Below, in pieces: positions 1-8,870 of a stretch of DNA of 41,752 nt. How positions within the stretch are numbered: position 1 is the first letter of the stretch; every line of letters starts with the position of its first letter. Below the pieces are notes generated by a model. The model did no database searches. It saw nothing but the letters and a program-made list of their open reading frames with translations, and was not told the origin of the DNA. This stretch comes from CAVYHX01 sp963768415 (GTDB lineage: Bacteria; Pseudomonadota; Gammaproteobacteria; UBA9214), in NCBI GenBank assembly GCA_963768415.1, contig CAVYHX010000025.1, forward strand, positions 1 through 41,752, given 5' to 3'. Made by a program: the position numbers and the translations under genes.

Positions 1-140
1 TTACCGGCAATCACCCGGTCGTCTTCAATGACCAGGAAAACAGTTTTCTCGGTGCCCTGGTCTGCCGACACCCCGAATGCAATACACAGGGTTAACAGCA
101 GGACCAGGAACCGGTGGCAACGGTGTCTGTATATGTTCAT
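1..140 (-). CDS. N-terminus of a secreted protein (partial)
   Basis: The reading frame starts at ATG 138-140 and runs off the left edge of the window, so only about 46 residues are visible. It begins MNIYRHRCHRF, followed by a hydrophobic stretch LVLLLTLCIAFGVSA and then ADQG, which is a textbook Sec signal peptide with a likely cut after VSA. The visible mature part continues KTVFLVIEDDRVIAG. I do not recognise the family from so short a piece. It reads in the same direction as the PfkB kinase gene upstream of it, 144 bp away. Confidence 0.6.
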   Translation of the reverse strand, partial: MNIYRHRCHRFLVLLLTLCIAFGVSADQGTEKTVFLVIEDDRVIAG

Positions 141-284
141 CGATGATAGCCGCCCGGCATTGAACAGATCGGCACATCCCTGCACCGCACCCTTGCAGCG
201 CAGAGTCCGTCTGTCAGTGCAGGCCGGTCTGCAGGATGATTCGCTGCCGTATGCGCACAGCGTGCGGGCAGACACTCAATCCGT

Positions 285-1220
285 CTATTCGAGGTGAGCA
301 TCGAAACTTTCGCGGTAACGGCGCAGGAATTCATCCTTGGTAAAGCTGTGGTTCTGGGTGCCATGGCGTTCGATCTTGATGGCACCCATCAAGGCCGCAA
401 TACGCCCGGTGGTATCCCAGTCATGCCCGTTCATCAGGCCGTATAACAGCCCGCCACGGTAAGCATCACCACAACCCGTGGGGTCGTTAAGCTCGTGCGC
501 CCGGGCCACGGGAATGTCGATACGGTGATTCCCTGTATATATGTGCGAACCTTCGCCACCCAGTGTCACGATCAGCGCCTCGACGCGCCCGGCAATTTCA
601 TGCGGTGTCAGGCCCGTGCGCTCCTGCAGTAATTGCGCCTCATAATCATTCACGCACACCCAGGTGGCCTGGTCGATAAATTTTTCCAGCTCTTCGCCGC
701 CGAACATCGGCAGGCCCTGCCCCGGATCGAATATGAAGGGTATGCCGGCATCGACGAACTGTTGCGCGTGTTCCAGCATGCCCTGGCGGCCGTCGGGCGA
801 GACGATGCCCAGCGTCACGTCGCGCGCATCACTGATCCTGTTATTGTGCGCACCCTCCATGGCGCCCGGATGAAAGGCCGTAATCTGGTTATCATCCATA
901 TCGGTGGTGATAAACGCCTGGGCGGTGTAACTGCCCTCGAGCGCCCGAACATGGGTCCTGTCGATGCCCTGGTAATCCATCCATTCCGCGTAGGGCCCGA
1001 AATCCATACCGACCGTCCCCATGGGCAGGGGATCCCCGTCCAGCAGCAGCAGGTTGTAGGCGATATTGCCCGCACAACCGCCGAATTCCCTGCGCATGTC
1101 CGGCACCAGGAACGACACATTGAGGATGTGCACCTTGTCCGGAAGGATATGGTTTTTGAACTGGTCCTTGAACACCATGATGGTGTCATAGGCAAATGAA
1201 CCGCAGATAAGTGCTGGCAT
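285..1220 (-). CDS. PfkB-family carbohydrate/adenosine kinase
   Basis: 311-residue cytoplasmic kinase of the PfkB (ribokinase) family. The N-terminal part has the substrate-binding signature GGCAGNIAYNLLLLDG (residues about 48-63). The C-terminal part has the second signature DPTGCGDAYRGGLLYG (about 249-264), with the catalytic Asp in GCGDA and the anion hole glycines. The length is usual for the family. The overall layout (short N-terminus, MPALICGSFAYDTIM) resembles bacterial adenosine-kinase-like members, but the true substrate (adenosine, ribose or another sugar) cannot be read from the sequence. A GGGGGC ribosome-binding site lies just upstream of the start. It follows gcvPB by 101 bp on the same strand and may be read from the same transcript. 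Confidence 0.9.
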   Translation of the reverse strand: MPALICGSFAYDTIMVFKDQFKNHILPDKVHILNVSFLVPDMRREFGGCAGNIAYNLLLLDGDPLPMGTVGMDFGPYAEWMDYQGIDRTHVRALEGSYTAQAFITTDMDDNQITAFHPGAMEGAHNNRISDARDVTLGIVSPDGRQGMLEHAQQFVDAGIPFIFDPGQGLPMFGGEELEKFIDQATWVCVNDYEAQLLQERTGLTPHEIAGRVEALIVTLGGEGSHIYTGNHRIDIPVARAHELNDPTGCGDAYRGGLLYGLMNGHDWDTTGRIAALMGAIKIERHGTQNHSFTKDEFLRRYRESFDAHLE

Positions 1221-1321
1221 GCGAGCGCCCCCTTGATATCAGTTTTGTTTAGCAGTGCCGGTACAGTACCCGCACCCCGGTTGCAGCGGCCATGAGTAAT
1301 CTCACTGCGCGGCGGATGGCG

Positions 1322-2777
1322 TCATCCCTGCGGTGCTGACCAGACCAGGTCAAGCTGCTTGGCGGCCCGCACTTCATCCAGGCGCCGTACCGGCTGGGTA
1401 TGCGGGGCTTCCTTGAGTAACTCGGGAGTGGTTTCCGCTTCCTGCTTGATTTTCACCATCGCATCCACGAAGGCATCCAGCTCTTCCTTTGTCTCTGTTT
1501 CGGTCGGCTCGATCAGCAGACACTCGGGCACCAGCAGCGGAAAATAGGTCGTGGGTGCATGCATATTGTAATCCAGCAACCGCTTGGCGAAATCCATCGC
1601 CGTGATGCCCAGCTCTTTTTGCTGGCGCTTCAGGGTAACGATGAATTCATGTGTTGCACGCCGCCCGGGAAAGGCGATATCGAATCCTGCCGCACTCAGC
1701 CTGGCCATCAGGTAGTTCGCATTCAGGGTCGCGTAATCGGCCACGCGGTGCATGCCGCTGCGCCCCAGCATGCGCGCATAGATATACGCGCGCAGCAACA
1801 CGCCGGCATTACCCATGAAGGTGGACAGACGGCCGATGGTTTGTGGCCGGACATCTTCGGTTATCCAGTAATAATCGTCCCCGTCGTAACCCACCACCGG
1901 CAGCGGCAGAAACGGCGCCAGGCGCTTGCTGACAGCCCACCGGGCCGGCGCCGGGTCCGCCGCCGCCATGCGGTGTGGAGAAGGTCTTGTGCAGGTTCAG
2001 GTGAATGACATCAAAGCCCATATCACCCGGCCGCACCTTGCCAAGAATGGCATTGAGGTTGGCGCCGTCGTAATACAGCAACCCGCCGGCCGCGTGAACA
2101 ATCGCGGCGATTTCCTCGATACGGCGTTCGAACACGCCCAGCGTCGAGGGATTGGTCAGCATAATGCCGGCAGTCTTCGGTCCCACGACCGCCTTTAACG
2201 CCTCCAGGTCGACATCCCCCACGCGGTCAGTCGGGATTTCGCGCACCTTGAAACCGCACATCGTGGCCGTTGCAGGGTTGGTACCGTGCGCGGCATCCGG
2301 CACCAGGATTTCATCCCGTCCGCTATCGCCATTGGCATCATGGTAGGCACGAATCATCGCAACACCGGTAAACTCGCCCTGCGCACCGGCTGCCGGTGTC
2401 AGTGAAATGGCCTGCATCCCGGTTACTTCCTTCAGTATTTCCTGCAATTCATGCATGCACGCCAGAAAGCCCTGACCGGCCGATTCCGGCGCCAGCGGAT
2501 GACGCGCAAGGAACCCCGGCAGCATGGCCAGCGTGTTACAGGCACGCGGATTGTATTTCATGGTGCAGGAGCCCAGCGGGTAAAACTGGGTGTCTATGGA
2601 AAAGTTCTTCTGTGACAGACGCGTGTAATGCCGCACGACCTGCAGCTCGGATACGGCCGGCAATACGGGTGCCGTGTCGCGCAAGAGCGCGGCCGGGATA
2701 TCCAGGCTGTCCGCTGACTGGTGCGGCGCCTGTGCCTGTGCACGCCGGCCGGCGCGCGATTCCTCGAATATTAACAT
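1322..2777 (-). CDS. gcvPB: Glycine dehydrogenase (decarboxylating) subunit 2, frameshifted
   Basis: Subunit 2 of the P-protein of the glycine cleavage system. It decarboxylates glycine and passes the aminomethyl group to the lipoyl arm of GcvH. The PLP lysine lies in NLHKTFSTPHGGGGPG, the hallmark of this subunit. The first 290 or so residues read in one frame (start at 2777). Around 1931-1940 the frame changes: PGAGPVG must continue into VSKRLAPFLP, which lies one base over, so one extra base is likely there. The remaining part runs cleanly to the stop at 1322, and the total length is near the usual 480 residues. It is separated from its partner gcvPA by tpx and a palindromic repeat. I take the frameshift as a sequence error. 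Confidence 0.9.
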
Positions 2778-2829
2778 TGTGGTTTATTACACCTGTATTC
2801 CTGATTAATATCTATGGAAACCCTGATAT

Positions 2830-2919
2830 GTCGTCATTGCGAGTAACAAAGTGACGAAGCAATCTTCAGACGGCTGCTTCATAACCATGAGATTGCCGCG
2901 CTACGCTCGCAATGACAGT
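2830..2919. repeat. REP-like imperfect palindrome
   Basis: Outer arms GTCATTGCGAG (2833-2843) and CTCGCAATGAC (2906-2916) are perfect inverted copies. Inner arms GCAATCT (2859-2865) and AGATTGC (2890-2896) are also complementary. The sequence class (CATTGCGAG...GCAATCT) is a dispersed intergenic palindrome that I know from many bacterial genomes. Here it fills the gap between tpx and gcvPB and could stabilise or end the transcript. Confidence 0.75.
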
Positions 2920-3007
2920 AAGAATTCAGTTATTCAGAATTTCCTGTACGTTGGCCCGGTTAAAACGAAGTACATTCCGGGTACTTGCCCGACGCCGTCA
3001 GGCAGTC

Positions 3008-3505
3008 CTACAAGGCCGCCAGTGCCGCATCGTAATCCGGCTCATCGGCGATTTCCGGGACCAGTTGCGTGTAGACCACCCGGTTGCTTGCATCGAGTAC
3101 GACAACGGCGCGTGCCGTGATGCCGGCCAGCGGCCCGTCGGTCATCAGCACCCCGTAATCCTTGGCGAAACCGCGCGTGCGCATCAAAGACAGGGGTACC
3201 ACGTTATCGATGCCTTCAGCGCCGCAGAAACGGCCCATCGCAAATGGCAAATCGGCGGAGATCACCAGGATGACCGCATCATCCCGGTTGCGGGCATGGT
3301 CGTTGAATTTTTTGGTAGAAGTCGCGCAGGTCGGTGTATCCAGGCTCGGCACGATATTCAGCAGCTTCTTCTTGCCGGCATAATCCGCAAGATGAACATC
3401 GTTCAGCTTGGCGTCGACCAGGTGAAAATCCGGCGCGTTACTGCCGACCGCCGGCAGTTCACCGTTGGTGTTGAATGTGTTTCCCTGCAAAGTTACTGTC
3501 GCCAT
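3008..3505 (-). CDS. tpx: Thiol peroxidase
   Basis: 165-residue atypical 2-Cys peroxiredoxin of the Tpx family. It reduces hydrogen peroxide and organic peroxides with electrons from thioredoxin. The peroxidatic cysteine sits in the family motif SLDTPTCATSTKKF (Cys about residue 61) and the resolving cysteine in MGRFCGAEG (about 95), the spacing known for E. coli Tpx. The N-terminus TVTLQGNTFNTNGELP is also typical, and full length is preserved with no frameshift. Its position between gcvPA (73 bp upstream) and gcvPB (230 bp downstream) splits the glycine cleavage cluster. No functional link to glycine cleavage is known to me. Confidence 0.95.
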   Translation of the reverse strand: MATVTLQGNTFNTNGELPAVGSNAPDFHLVDAKLNDVHLADYAGKKKLLNIVPSLDTPTCATSTKKFNDHARNRDDAVILVISADLPFAMGRFCGAEGIDNVVPLSLMRTRGFAKDYGVLMTDGPLAGITARAVVVLDASNRVVYTQLVPEIADEPDYDAALAAL

Positions 3506-3578
3506 AATTGCATCCTCCGAAAGCGTGTGTGGAACCGGACTGCTACTGCGTCAGCGGAATCCCGGTAGGTATTGCGGG

Positions 3579-4979
3579 TCAGGCCATCTTCGGCTGGACC
3601 GGACAGCCCGCCGCAGTTTGTTGGTCAATTATCCGGTTCAGGTGCTCGGCGTAGAATTCGATGTCCGCATCCGTCCGGGTTTCGGTTGCGCACACCAGCA
3701 AGGTATCACCCAGCTCCGGGTAGTCCTTGCCCAGGGCATAGCCCGGCAGCAGGTTATGCGCATGCAGGGGCCGCATGATGTTCTCCAGCGGCAGGGAGAA
3801 ACGCAGTGCGGCTTCATGAAAATACGGCCGCTTGAACAGCGGCTCCACACAGTCACTGGCCGACAGCGCCGCCACCAGCTTGCGGGTATTGGCATGGCAG
3901 GCCAGGGCCACGCGCTTGAGCCCCTCGGCGCCCAGCAGTGCCATGTGGATGGTCGCCGCCGTCACCAGCAACCCCTGGTTGGTACAGATGTTGGAAGTCG
4001 CCTTGGAACGGCGGATGTGCTGCTCGCGCGCCTGCAGCGTCAGGGTATAGCCGTCGCGTCCGTCACGGTCGAGGGTGCGGCCGACAATCCGGCCCGGCAT
4101 CTGGCGCACCAGTGGCTGCTTGCAGCACATATAGCCGAAGTAGGGCCCCCCCGAGGACATGGGCACGCCCAGCGGCTGGCCTTCACCGCAGGCGATATCA
4201 GCACCGCCGTCACCCCACTCCCCCGGCGGCTTGAGCAATGCCAGTGATATCGGGTTGGCGATGGCAATGACCAGCGCGCCCTGCCGGTGTGCCCACTCGG
4301 TTAATTCATCGACCTCTTCCAGCACACCGAAGAAATTCGGCTGCTGGATCACCAGCGCGGCAATGTCCTCGCCTTCATACTGCCTGAGCGCATCGCTGAG
4401 GACATTGCCGCCCGTCTTGCAGTACGGCAGTTCGACCAGTTCGATGCCCTGGTTTTTGACAATAGTATGCGTGGTCTTGCGGTAATTCGGATGTACCGTA
4501 GTCGGCACCAGGATGCGGCGTGAGGTTGACTTGCGATTACCGCGTACTGCCATCAACACGGCCTCCGCCATACCGGAGGCGCCGTCATACAGGGATGCAT
4601 TGGATACATCCATACCGGTCAGCCCTGCCATCATGGTCTGGAATTCGTAAATCAGTTGCAGGGTTCCCTGGCTGGCCTCTGCCTGATAAGGCGTGTAGGC
4701 ACTGTAAAACTCGCCGCGGGTGGTAATCTCCCAGACTGCAGCCGGTATATGATGATCGTAGGCGCCGGCGCCCATGAAACACAGCGGCCGGCCGTCCTGC
4801 TCTGCACGTTGCATCATCAGGCGCGCAATCTCCTGCTCCAGCATGCCTTCCGGCACGCCGCCCAGCTCGCCAATACGCAGGCGCGCGGGAATTTCATCGA
4901 ACAGGTCGTCGATTTTCCCGACTCCGATTGTCGCCAGCATGTCACGCACGTCGGCATCTGTATGAGGTATAAAAGGCAT
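3579..4979 (-). CDS. gcvPA: Glycine dehydrogenase (decarboxylating) subunit 1
   Basis: 466-residue subunit 1 of the two-subunit P-protein. It pairs with GcvPB to form the heterotetramer that decarboxylates glycine. It starts MPFIPHTDADVRDMLATIG, the typical N-terminus of this family, and has conserved stretches such as GAGAYDHHIPA, YTPYQAEASQGTLQ and IACGEGQPLG. Subunit 1 lacks the PLP lysine, which fits. The frame is intact. It lies 62 bp behind gcvH and ends 73 bp before tpx. It is probably transcribed with gcvT and gcvH from the glycine riboswitch promoter. Confidence 0.95.
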   Translation of the reverse strand: MPFIPHTDADVRDMLATIGVGKIDDLFDEIPARLRIGELGGVPEGMLEQEIARLMMQRAEQDGRPLCFMGAGAYDHHIPAAVWEITTRGEFYSAYTPYQAEASQGTLQLIYEFQTMMAGLTGMDVSNASLYDGASGMAEAVLMAVRGNRKSTSRRILVPTTVHPNYRKTTHTIVKNQGIELVELPYCKTGGNVLSDALRQYEGEDIAALVIQQPNFFGVLEEVDELTEWAHRQGALVIAIANPISLALLKPPGEWGDGGADIACGEGQPLGVPMSSGGPYFGYMCCKQPLVRQMPGRIVGRTLDRDGRDGYTLTLQAREQHIRRSKATSNICTNQGLLVTAATIHMALLGAEGLKRVALACHANTRKLVAALSASDCVEPLFKRPYFHEAALRFSLPLENIMRPLHAHNLLPGYALGKDYPELGDTLLVCATETRTDADIEFYAEHLNRIIDQQTAAGCPVQPKMA

Positions 4980-5041
4980 GGTGCTTGTTGTCTCTCGAGT
5001 AAGTACCGGTCGCAGGCGCGTAACGCGCCCGGGGAGTTCGC

Positions 5042-5438
5042 TCAGTGCACTTCGGCCGCCAGAAATTCCTCATAGGCATCGCTGTCCAGCAGTGCATTCA
5101 GATCGCTGGCATCAGCCGGCTGCAGGCGGAACAACCAGCCCTCGCCATAGGGATCCTCGTTGACCGTCTCCGGGCTGTCAGCACAGGTGCTCATTGACTT
5201 CCAGGATTTCGCCGGCGACCGGCGCGTACACATCCGATGCCGCCTTGACCGACTCGACCACCGCGCAGGCATCTTCAGCCTTGAGCGTCTGACCCACTTC
5301 CGGCACTTCGATGAATACCATGTCGCCGAGCTGGTCCTGTGCACTGTCCGAAATACCCACGGTCACTGATCCGTCATCGTTGGTACGAACCCATTCATGC
5401 GTCTTCGTATATTTCACGTCAACAGGGATGTTACTCAT
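5042..5438 (-). CDS. gcvH: Glycine cleavage H protein, frameshifted
   Basis: Lipoyl carrier protein of the glycine cleavage system. The start MSNIPVDVKYTKTHEW (ATG at 5436-5438) and the lipoylation motif VESVKAASDVYAP, whose lysine carries lipoate, are clear. After GEILEVNEHL the frame breaks at about 5187: the sequence reads CACCTGTGCTGAC where CAC CTG GCT GAC is expected, so one extra T on the coding strand creates a premature stop. The next frame continues ADSPETVNEDPYGEGWLF to the stop at 5042. The span is 3n+1 bases, as expected for one inserted base. The corrected length is about 131 residues, normal for GcvH. It is 49 bp behind gcvT. Confidence 0.92.
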
Positions 5439-5487
5439 GTTTGCCTCGCTAGTTTGGTCATTGTGGTGATGTGCGGACAACAGCCGG

Positions 5488-6579
5488 TCAAAGCGCAATA
5501 CGTGCCTCGCCATTGCGGACGAAGGGCGGTTTGACCACCCGGGCCGTCTGCAGCTTGCCGCGAATCTCTACCTGGCAGCTGGCACCCGTGTCTTGCGGGA
5601 CCCGGGCAAAGGCGATCGCACGCTGCAGCGTGGGTGAAAAGCTGCCGCTGGTGATTTCACCCTCGCCCGCACCGTCAGTCAGAATCTTCTGGTGATTGCG
5701 CAGCACGCCCTTGCCCTCCAGCAGCAGGCCGACAAGCTTCTGCCGGGTCCCCGCCGCACGCTGCACTTCCAGCGCCTTGCGACCGATAAAATCGCGGTCC
5801 TCGGGTTCCCAGGCCACGGTCCAGCCCAGCGCCGCCACCAGCGGACTGGTCGACTCATCCATGTCCGATCCATACAGGTTCATACCGGCTTCCAGGCGCA
5901 GCGTGTCGCGCGCACCCAGTCCCGTCGGCCGGACACCAGCCGCGCGCAGTTGTTGCCAGAAACCGGCGGCGTCAGCACCGGGCATGATAATCTCAAAACC
6001 GTCTTCACCGGTATAACCGGTGCGCGCGATAAACCAGTCGCCGGCGAATACCCCGAAGAACGGTTGCAGGGCAGCGGCCGCGGCGCGGGTGTCGCCCTCC
6101 AGCAGTCCCAGGGTTTTTTCACGCGCATTCGGCCCCTGTACCGCAATCATGGCGAGCTCCGGGCGTTCGGTAACAACGACTGCAAACGCTTCGGCCTGTT
6201 GCCGCAACCAGGCGAGGTCCTTGTCGCGGGTGCCGGCATTGACCACCATGCGGAAAAAATCTTCCCGCAGAAAATACACGATCAGGTCGTCTATTACGCC
6301 GCCGGCCTCATTCAGCATGCAGCTGTACAGGGCCTTGCCCGGCTCCGTCAGGCGATCGATGTTGTTTGCCAGCAGGTGGCGCAGGAATGCGCGCACCCGG
6401 TCACCCGTCAGATCCACGACAACCATGTGCGAGACATCGAACATCCCGGCATCCTTGCGCACCTGATGATGCTCCTCGATCTGGGAGCCATAGTTGATCG
6501 GCATGTCCCAGCCGGCGAAATCAACGACTTTTCCGCCGTCGGCCAGGTGTTCGTCGTAGAGTGGTGTCCTGTTTCCCAT
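5488..6579 (-). CDS. gcvT: Aminomethyltransferase (glycine cleavage T protein)
   Basis: 363-residue T-protein. It moves the methylene group from the aminomethyl-lipoyl arm of GcvH to tetrahydrofolate and releases ammonia. I chose the start MGNRTPLYDEHLADGGKVVD (ATG 6577-6579), because the upstream extension of the open frame runs through the riboswitch terminator and is not protein-like. Family stretches include FAGWDMPINYGSQIEEHHQV, MFDVSHM and GGVIDDLIVY, where the Asp is the catalytic residue, and GYTGEDGFEI in the folate-binding core. The frame is intact. It is the first gene of the gcvT-gcvH-gcvPA unit and lies 26 bp behind the riboswitch terminator. Confidence 0.95.
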   Translation of the reverse strand: MGNRTPLYDEHLADGGKVVDFAGWDMPINYGSQIEEHHQVRKDAGMFDVSHMVVVDLTGDRVRAFLRHLLANNIDRLTEPGKALYSCMLNEAGGVIDDLIVYFLREDFFRMVVNAGTRDKDLAWLRQQAEAFAVVVTERPELAMIAVQGPNAREKTLGLLEGDTRAAAAALQPFFGVFAGDWFIARTGYTGEDGFEIIMPGADAAGFWQQLRAAGVRPTGLGARDTLRLEAGMNLYGSDMDESTSPLVAALGWTVAWEPEDRDFIGRKALEVQRAAGTRQKLVGLLLEGKGVLRNHQKILTDGAGEGEITSGSFSPTLQRAIAFARVPQDTGASCQVEIRGKLQTARVVKPPFVRNGEARIAL

Positions 6580-6605
6580 AGCTTGTGCTTCTCTGTAATT
6601 TCCAT

Positions 6606-6639
6606 AAAAAAAGGGCGACGGCAACAACTGCCGTCGCCC
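6606..6639 (-). terminator. Intrinsic terminator of the glycine riboswitch
   Basis: On the minus strand GGGCGACGGCA is followed by a short loop, TGCCGTCGCCC and seven T (plus-strand A run 6606-6612). The stem is perfect and GC-rich. It lies between the second glycine aptamer and the gcvT start, so it is the likely expression platform: read-through when glycine is bound, termination when it is not. That direction of control is inferred from known gcv riboswitches. Confidence 0.85.
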
Positions 6640-6640
6640 C

Positions 6641-6840
6641 TCTGTCCGGTGACCTGAGAGTGTGGACCCGCAGCCAGCCAGTGCGGCGCGTGTCTGTCCC
6701 CTTCGGTGGACCGCGCAGCGGCCGCTCTCCAGAGTCAACTGTCTGCTACGGTCCTTTTGCCTGAGCGTTTCCGGGCGTGTTGCGCCTTCGGCGGTTCCCG
6801 TTTATGGAAAACAGGTAACCCTCTCCCGCAGCTGCGTTAC
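6641..6840 (-). promoter_or_regulatory. Tandem glycine riboswitch
   Basis: Two glycine aptamers read toward gcvT. Aptamer I (about 6740-6836) has GGGAGAGGGTTACC, the core CGCCGAAGGCGCAA and CTCAGGCAAAAGGACCGT. Aptamer II (about 6641-6735) has CTCTGGAGAGCGG, the core CCACCGAAGGGG and CTCAGGTCACCGGACAG. These are the conserved elements of the gcvT riboswitch class, and the double aptamer is the usual form. The aptamer II 3' strand is directly followed by the terminator hairpin. It senses cytoplasmic glycine and should control gcvT, gcvH and gcvPA. Confidence 0.93.
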
Positions 6841-6851
6841 GTTGAGGTGCA

Positions 6852-6881
6852 AATATACTCCTGCAGGCGGGCAAGTGCCAG
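6852..6881 (-). promoter_or_regulatory. Possible promoter for the gcv operon
   Basis: On the minus strand CTGGCA (-35, plus 6876-6881) and TATATT (-10, plus 6852-6857) are separated by 18 bp and lie just upstream of the glycine riboswitch. Each box matches the sigma-70 consensus at four or more positions. The location is where the promoter must be, but the match alone is modest. Confidence 0.4.
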
Positions 6882-7082
6882 ATTCAGGCTGCCACGGCGG
6901 GAACAGCAGAAATGGTCAGGACCCGTACGGTGCCTGAGGGAACTGATCCGTCCCGCGTCTATATAAAAGGTTAGCGGGCGTGCATCCGGCAGCGCAGGCT
7001 GATCAGAAGGCCAGTAAATTCAGGATATTAACTGCTTGCCGGAAAAACCCCGGAACCCTCAGGCGCCCGCGGCGGAACGGGC

Positions 7083-8303
7083 TCACTCATGTTCGGGTGG
7101 CTGTGCAGTCGCCGGCAGATCCGCGCCGAACCCCATGGCATGACGCATCAGTGCCCGCCGGGCCGGGCCGGCCCGGTTCATCAGCGCCAGGCCCAGGTTG
7201 CGCGCCCACTGCAAGGGGGGTTGCGCATTACTGAACAGCCGGTTGAGACCATCCATCGCCGACATCATCAGCAGATTGTCACCCCTGCGCCAGCGTTCGT
7301 AACGACGCAGGACCTGCAGCATCCCCGGGTCCCTGCCGGCGCGCCACGCTGCGGTCACAACTTCTGCCAGCGTCGCTGCATCCAGCAAACCCAGGTTCAC
7401 CCCCTGTCCGGCCAGCGGGTGAATGGCATGTGCCGCATCACCGACCAGCGCCACGCGCGCACTGACATAATGGTCGGCGTGCAAACGGCGTAACGGGTAC
7501 GCCTGGCGTAATTCCGAAGCGGTTATCCTGCCCAGCCGGTAATCAAAGGCCTGCCCCAGTGCCGCATGAAAATCCGCCTCATCGAGCGCCAGCAGGGCAT
7601 CGACCGTGTCAGCCGGCCGGGTCCAGACAATGGAGCAGCGGCCATCGTGCATCGGCAGAAACGCCAGTGGACCGCCCGGTAGAAAGCGCTGCCAGGCCGT
7701 GTCCTGATGTGGCCGTTCCGTGCTCACCAGCGCCACCAGGCTGCTCTGCGGTAATCATGGGTGCGCACGCTGATGCCGACCTGTTCGCGTACCCGCGACT
7801 GCGGCCCGTCAGCGGCTATGACCAATTTGGCGGACAGTGTCTGACCCTCCTGCCAGGACGATCTCCGCCGACTCCGCCGTGATGGCGATTGACTCGAAAG
7901 CGCGCCGGACAGAACAGCTCGACACCGGCAAGCGCTGCCAGCCGTTGCGTCAATGCCGACTGCATCAGCGCGCGGCTCGATGATACAGCCCAGGTAGGGC
8001 TCGCCCAGCTCCGCAGCGTCAAAATGGATGCGCCCGGAACCACCCGCATCCCAGACTTCCATCTCGCGAAATTCGGATATGCCCTGCGCCGCGATGGCAT
8101 CCCAGACGCCCGAGCGAGCGAATATGCGTTCCGAGGCCCGTGATACCGCATACAGGCGCGCATCACGAGGGATTCGTCCGCGGCTGTCTCCGCGGTGCGC
8201 GCGCCTCGACCAGGGCGACCGTCAGCCCTTCCCTGCCCAGCGCACAGGCCGCCGTCGCCCCGACAATCCCGCCGCCGATAACGATGACATCAAACTGGCT
8301 CAT
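7083..8303 (-). CDS. ubiI: FAD-dependent ubiquinone hydroxylase (UbiI/VisC-like), frameshifted
   Basis: Flavin monooxygenase of the UbiH/UbiF/VisC family, acting on the ring of the ubiquinone precursor at the membrane. The start MSQFDVIVIGGGIVGATAA (ATG 8301-8303) holds the FAD-binding GxGxxG fingerprint. The C-terminal part has GDAAHAIHPLAGQGVNLG, the second FAD motif. Between them the reading frame changes at least three times (near 8180, about 7970 and about 7735). When spliced, the parts give the expected order: YAVSRASERIFARSGVWDA, MEVWDAGGSGRIHFDAAELG, RALMQSALTQRLAALAGVEL, KLVIAADGPQSRVREQVGI. The span is 407 codons, normal for the family. The ubiI name rests on gene order (pepP-ubiH-ubiI as in E. 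coli); its regiospecificity cannot be seen. Real decay cannot be excluded. Confidence 0.82.
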
Positions 8304-8513
8304 TCAACATCTCCAGAAGAGTGCAGCACACACATCCACGTCAGCTGCGCTGCGCATAACTCCTTTGTTTGTTCCACAAATTGCCCGTGTTACCACTGAC
8401 CTAACCCCTCTCCCTTCGGGAGCACCCGATTAAGCGCCGGGCATAAAAGGGCTGGGTAAAAGGTAACTTAACCAATTTAGACGAGGCGCATTCTTTCTGA
8501 TAGCAAGGTTGCT

Positions 8514-8830
8514 GGCCGAATGAATTCGGCCCTACAGCAGGGTCAAATTCATTCGACCAACGGTGTTTCATCGCCATGCAATCAAACCTGTAGGGTCGAA
8601 TTCATTCGACCAACGGTGTTTCATCGCCATGCAATCAGACCTGTAGGGTCGAATTCATTCGACCAGCGGTGTTTCATCGCCATGCAATCAAACCTGTAGG
8701 GTCGAATTCATTCGACCAACGGCATTTCATCGTCATTGAGTCAGACCTGTAGGGTCGAATTCATTCGACCAGCAGTGTTCCAGCGCCATGCAATCCAACC
8801 TGCCGGGGCAAATTCATTCGGCCCTGCAAC
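8514..8830. repeat. 53-bp tandem repeat array with palindromic core
   Basis: The string GGGTC(G/A)AATTCATTCGACC recurs with starts at 8540, 8593, 8646, 8699 and 8752, and a degenerate copy starts at 8805, so the period is exactly 53 bp. Each unit holds the palindrome GTCGAAT-TC-ATTCGAC, then CAACGGTGTTTCATCGCCATGCAATC with few changes. An inverted cousin, GGCCGAATGAATTCGGCC, stands at 8514-8531 just before the array. The rest of the gap 8304-8870 shows no gene. Confidence 0.9.
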
Positions 8831-8870
8831 CGTAATCTACCCACTTGATTCGGGGAAGAGCCATTTATTC

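Noticed and set aside
6852..6881. Sigma-54 promoter before the gcv riboswitch (TGGCAC...)
   Set aside because: The second box TTGC is not at the required distance from TGGCAC.
7083..8303. ubiI-like gene as a true pseudogene
   Set aside because: All segments are conserved and in order, total length is 3n, and many other housekeeping genes show the same type of slip; error is more likely, although decay is not excluded.
8540..8825. 53-bp array as a CRISPR
   Set aside because: The whole unit is repeated, with no variable spacers, and there are no cas genes.
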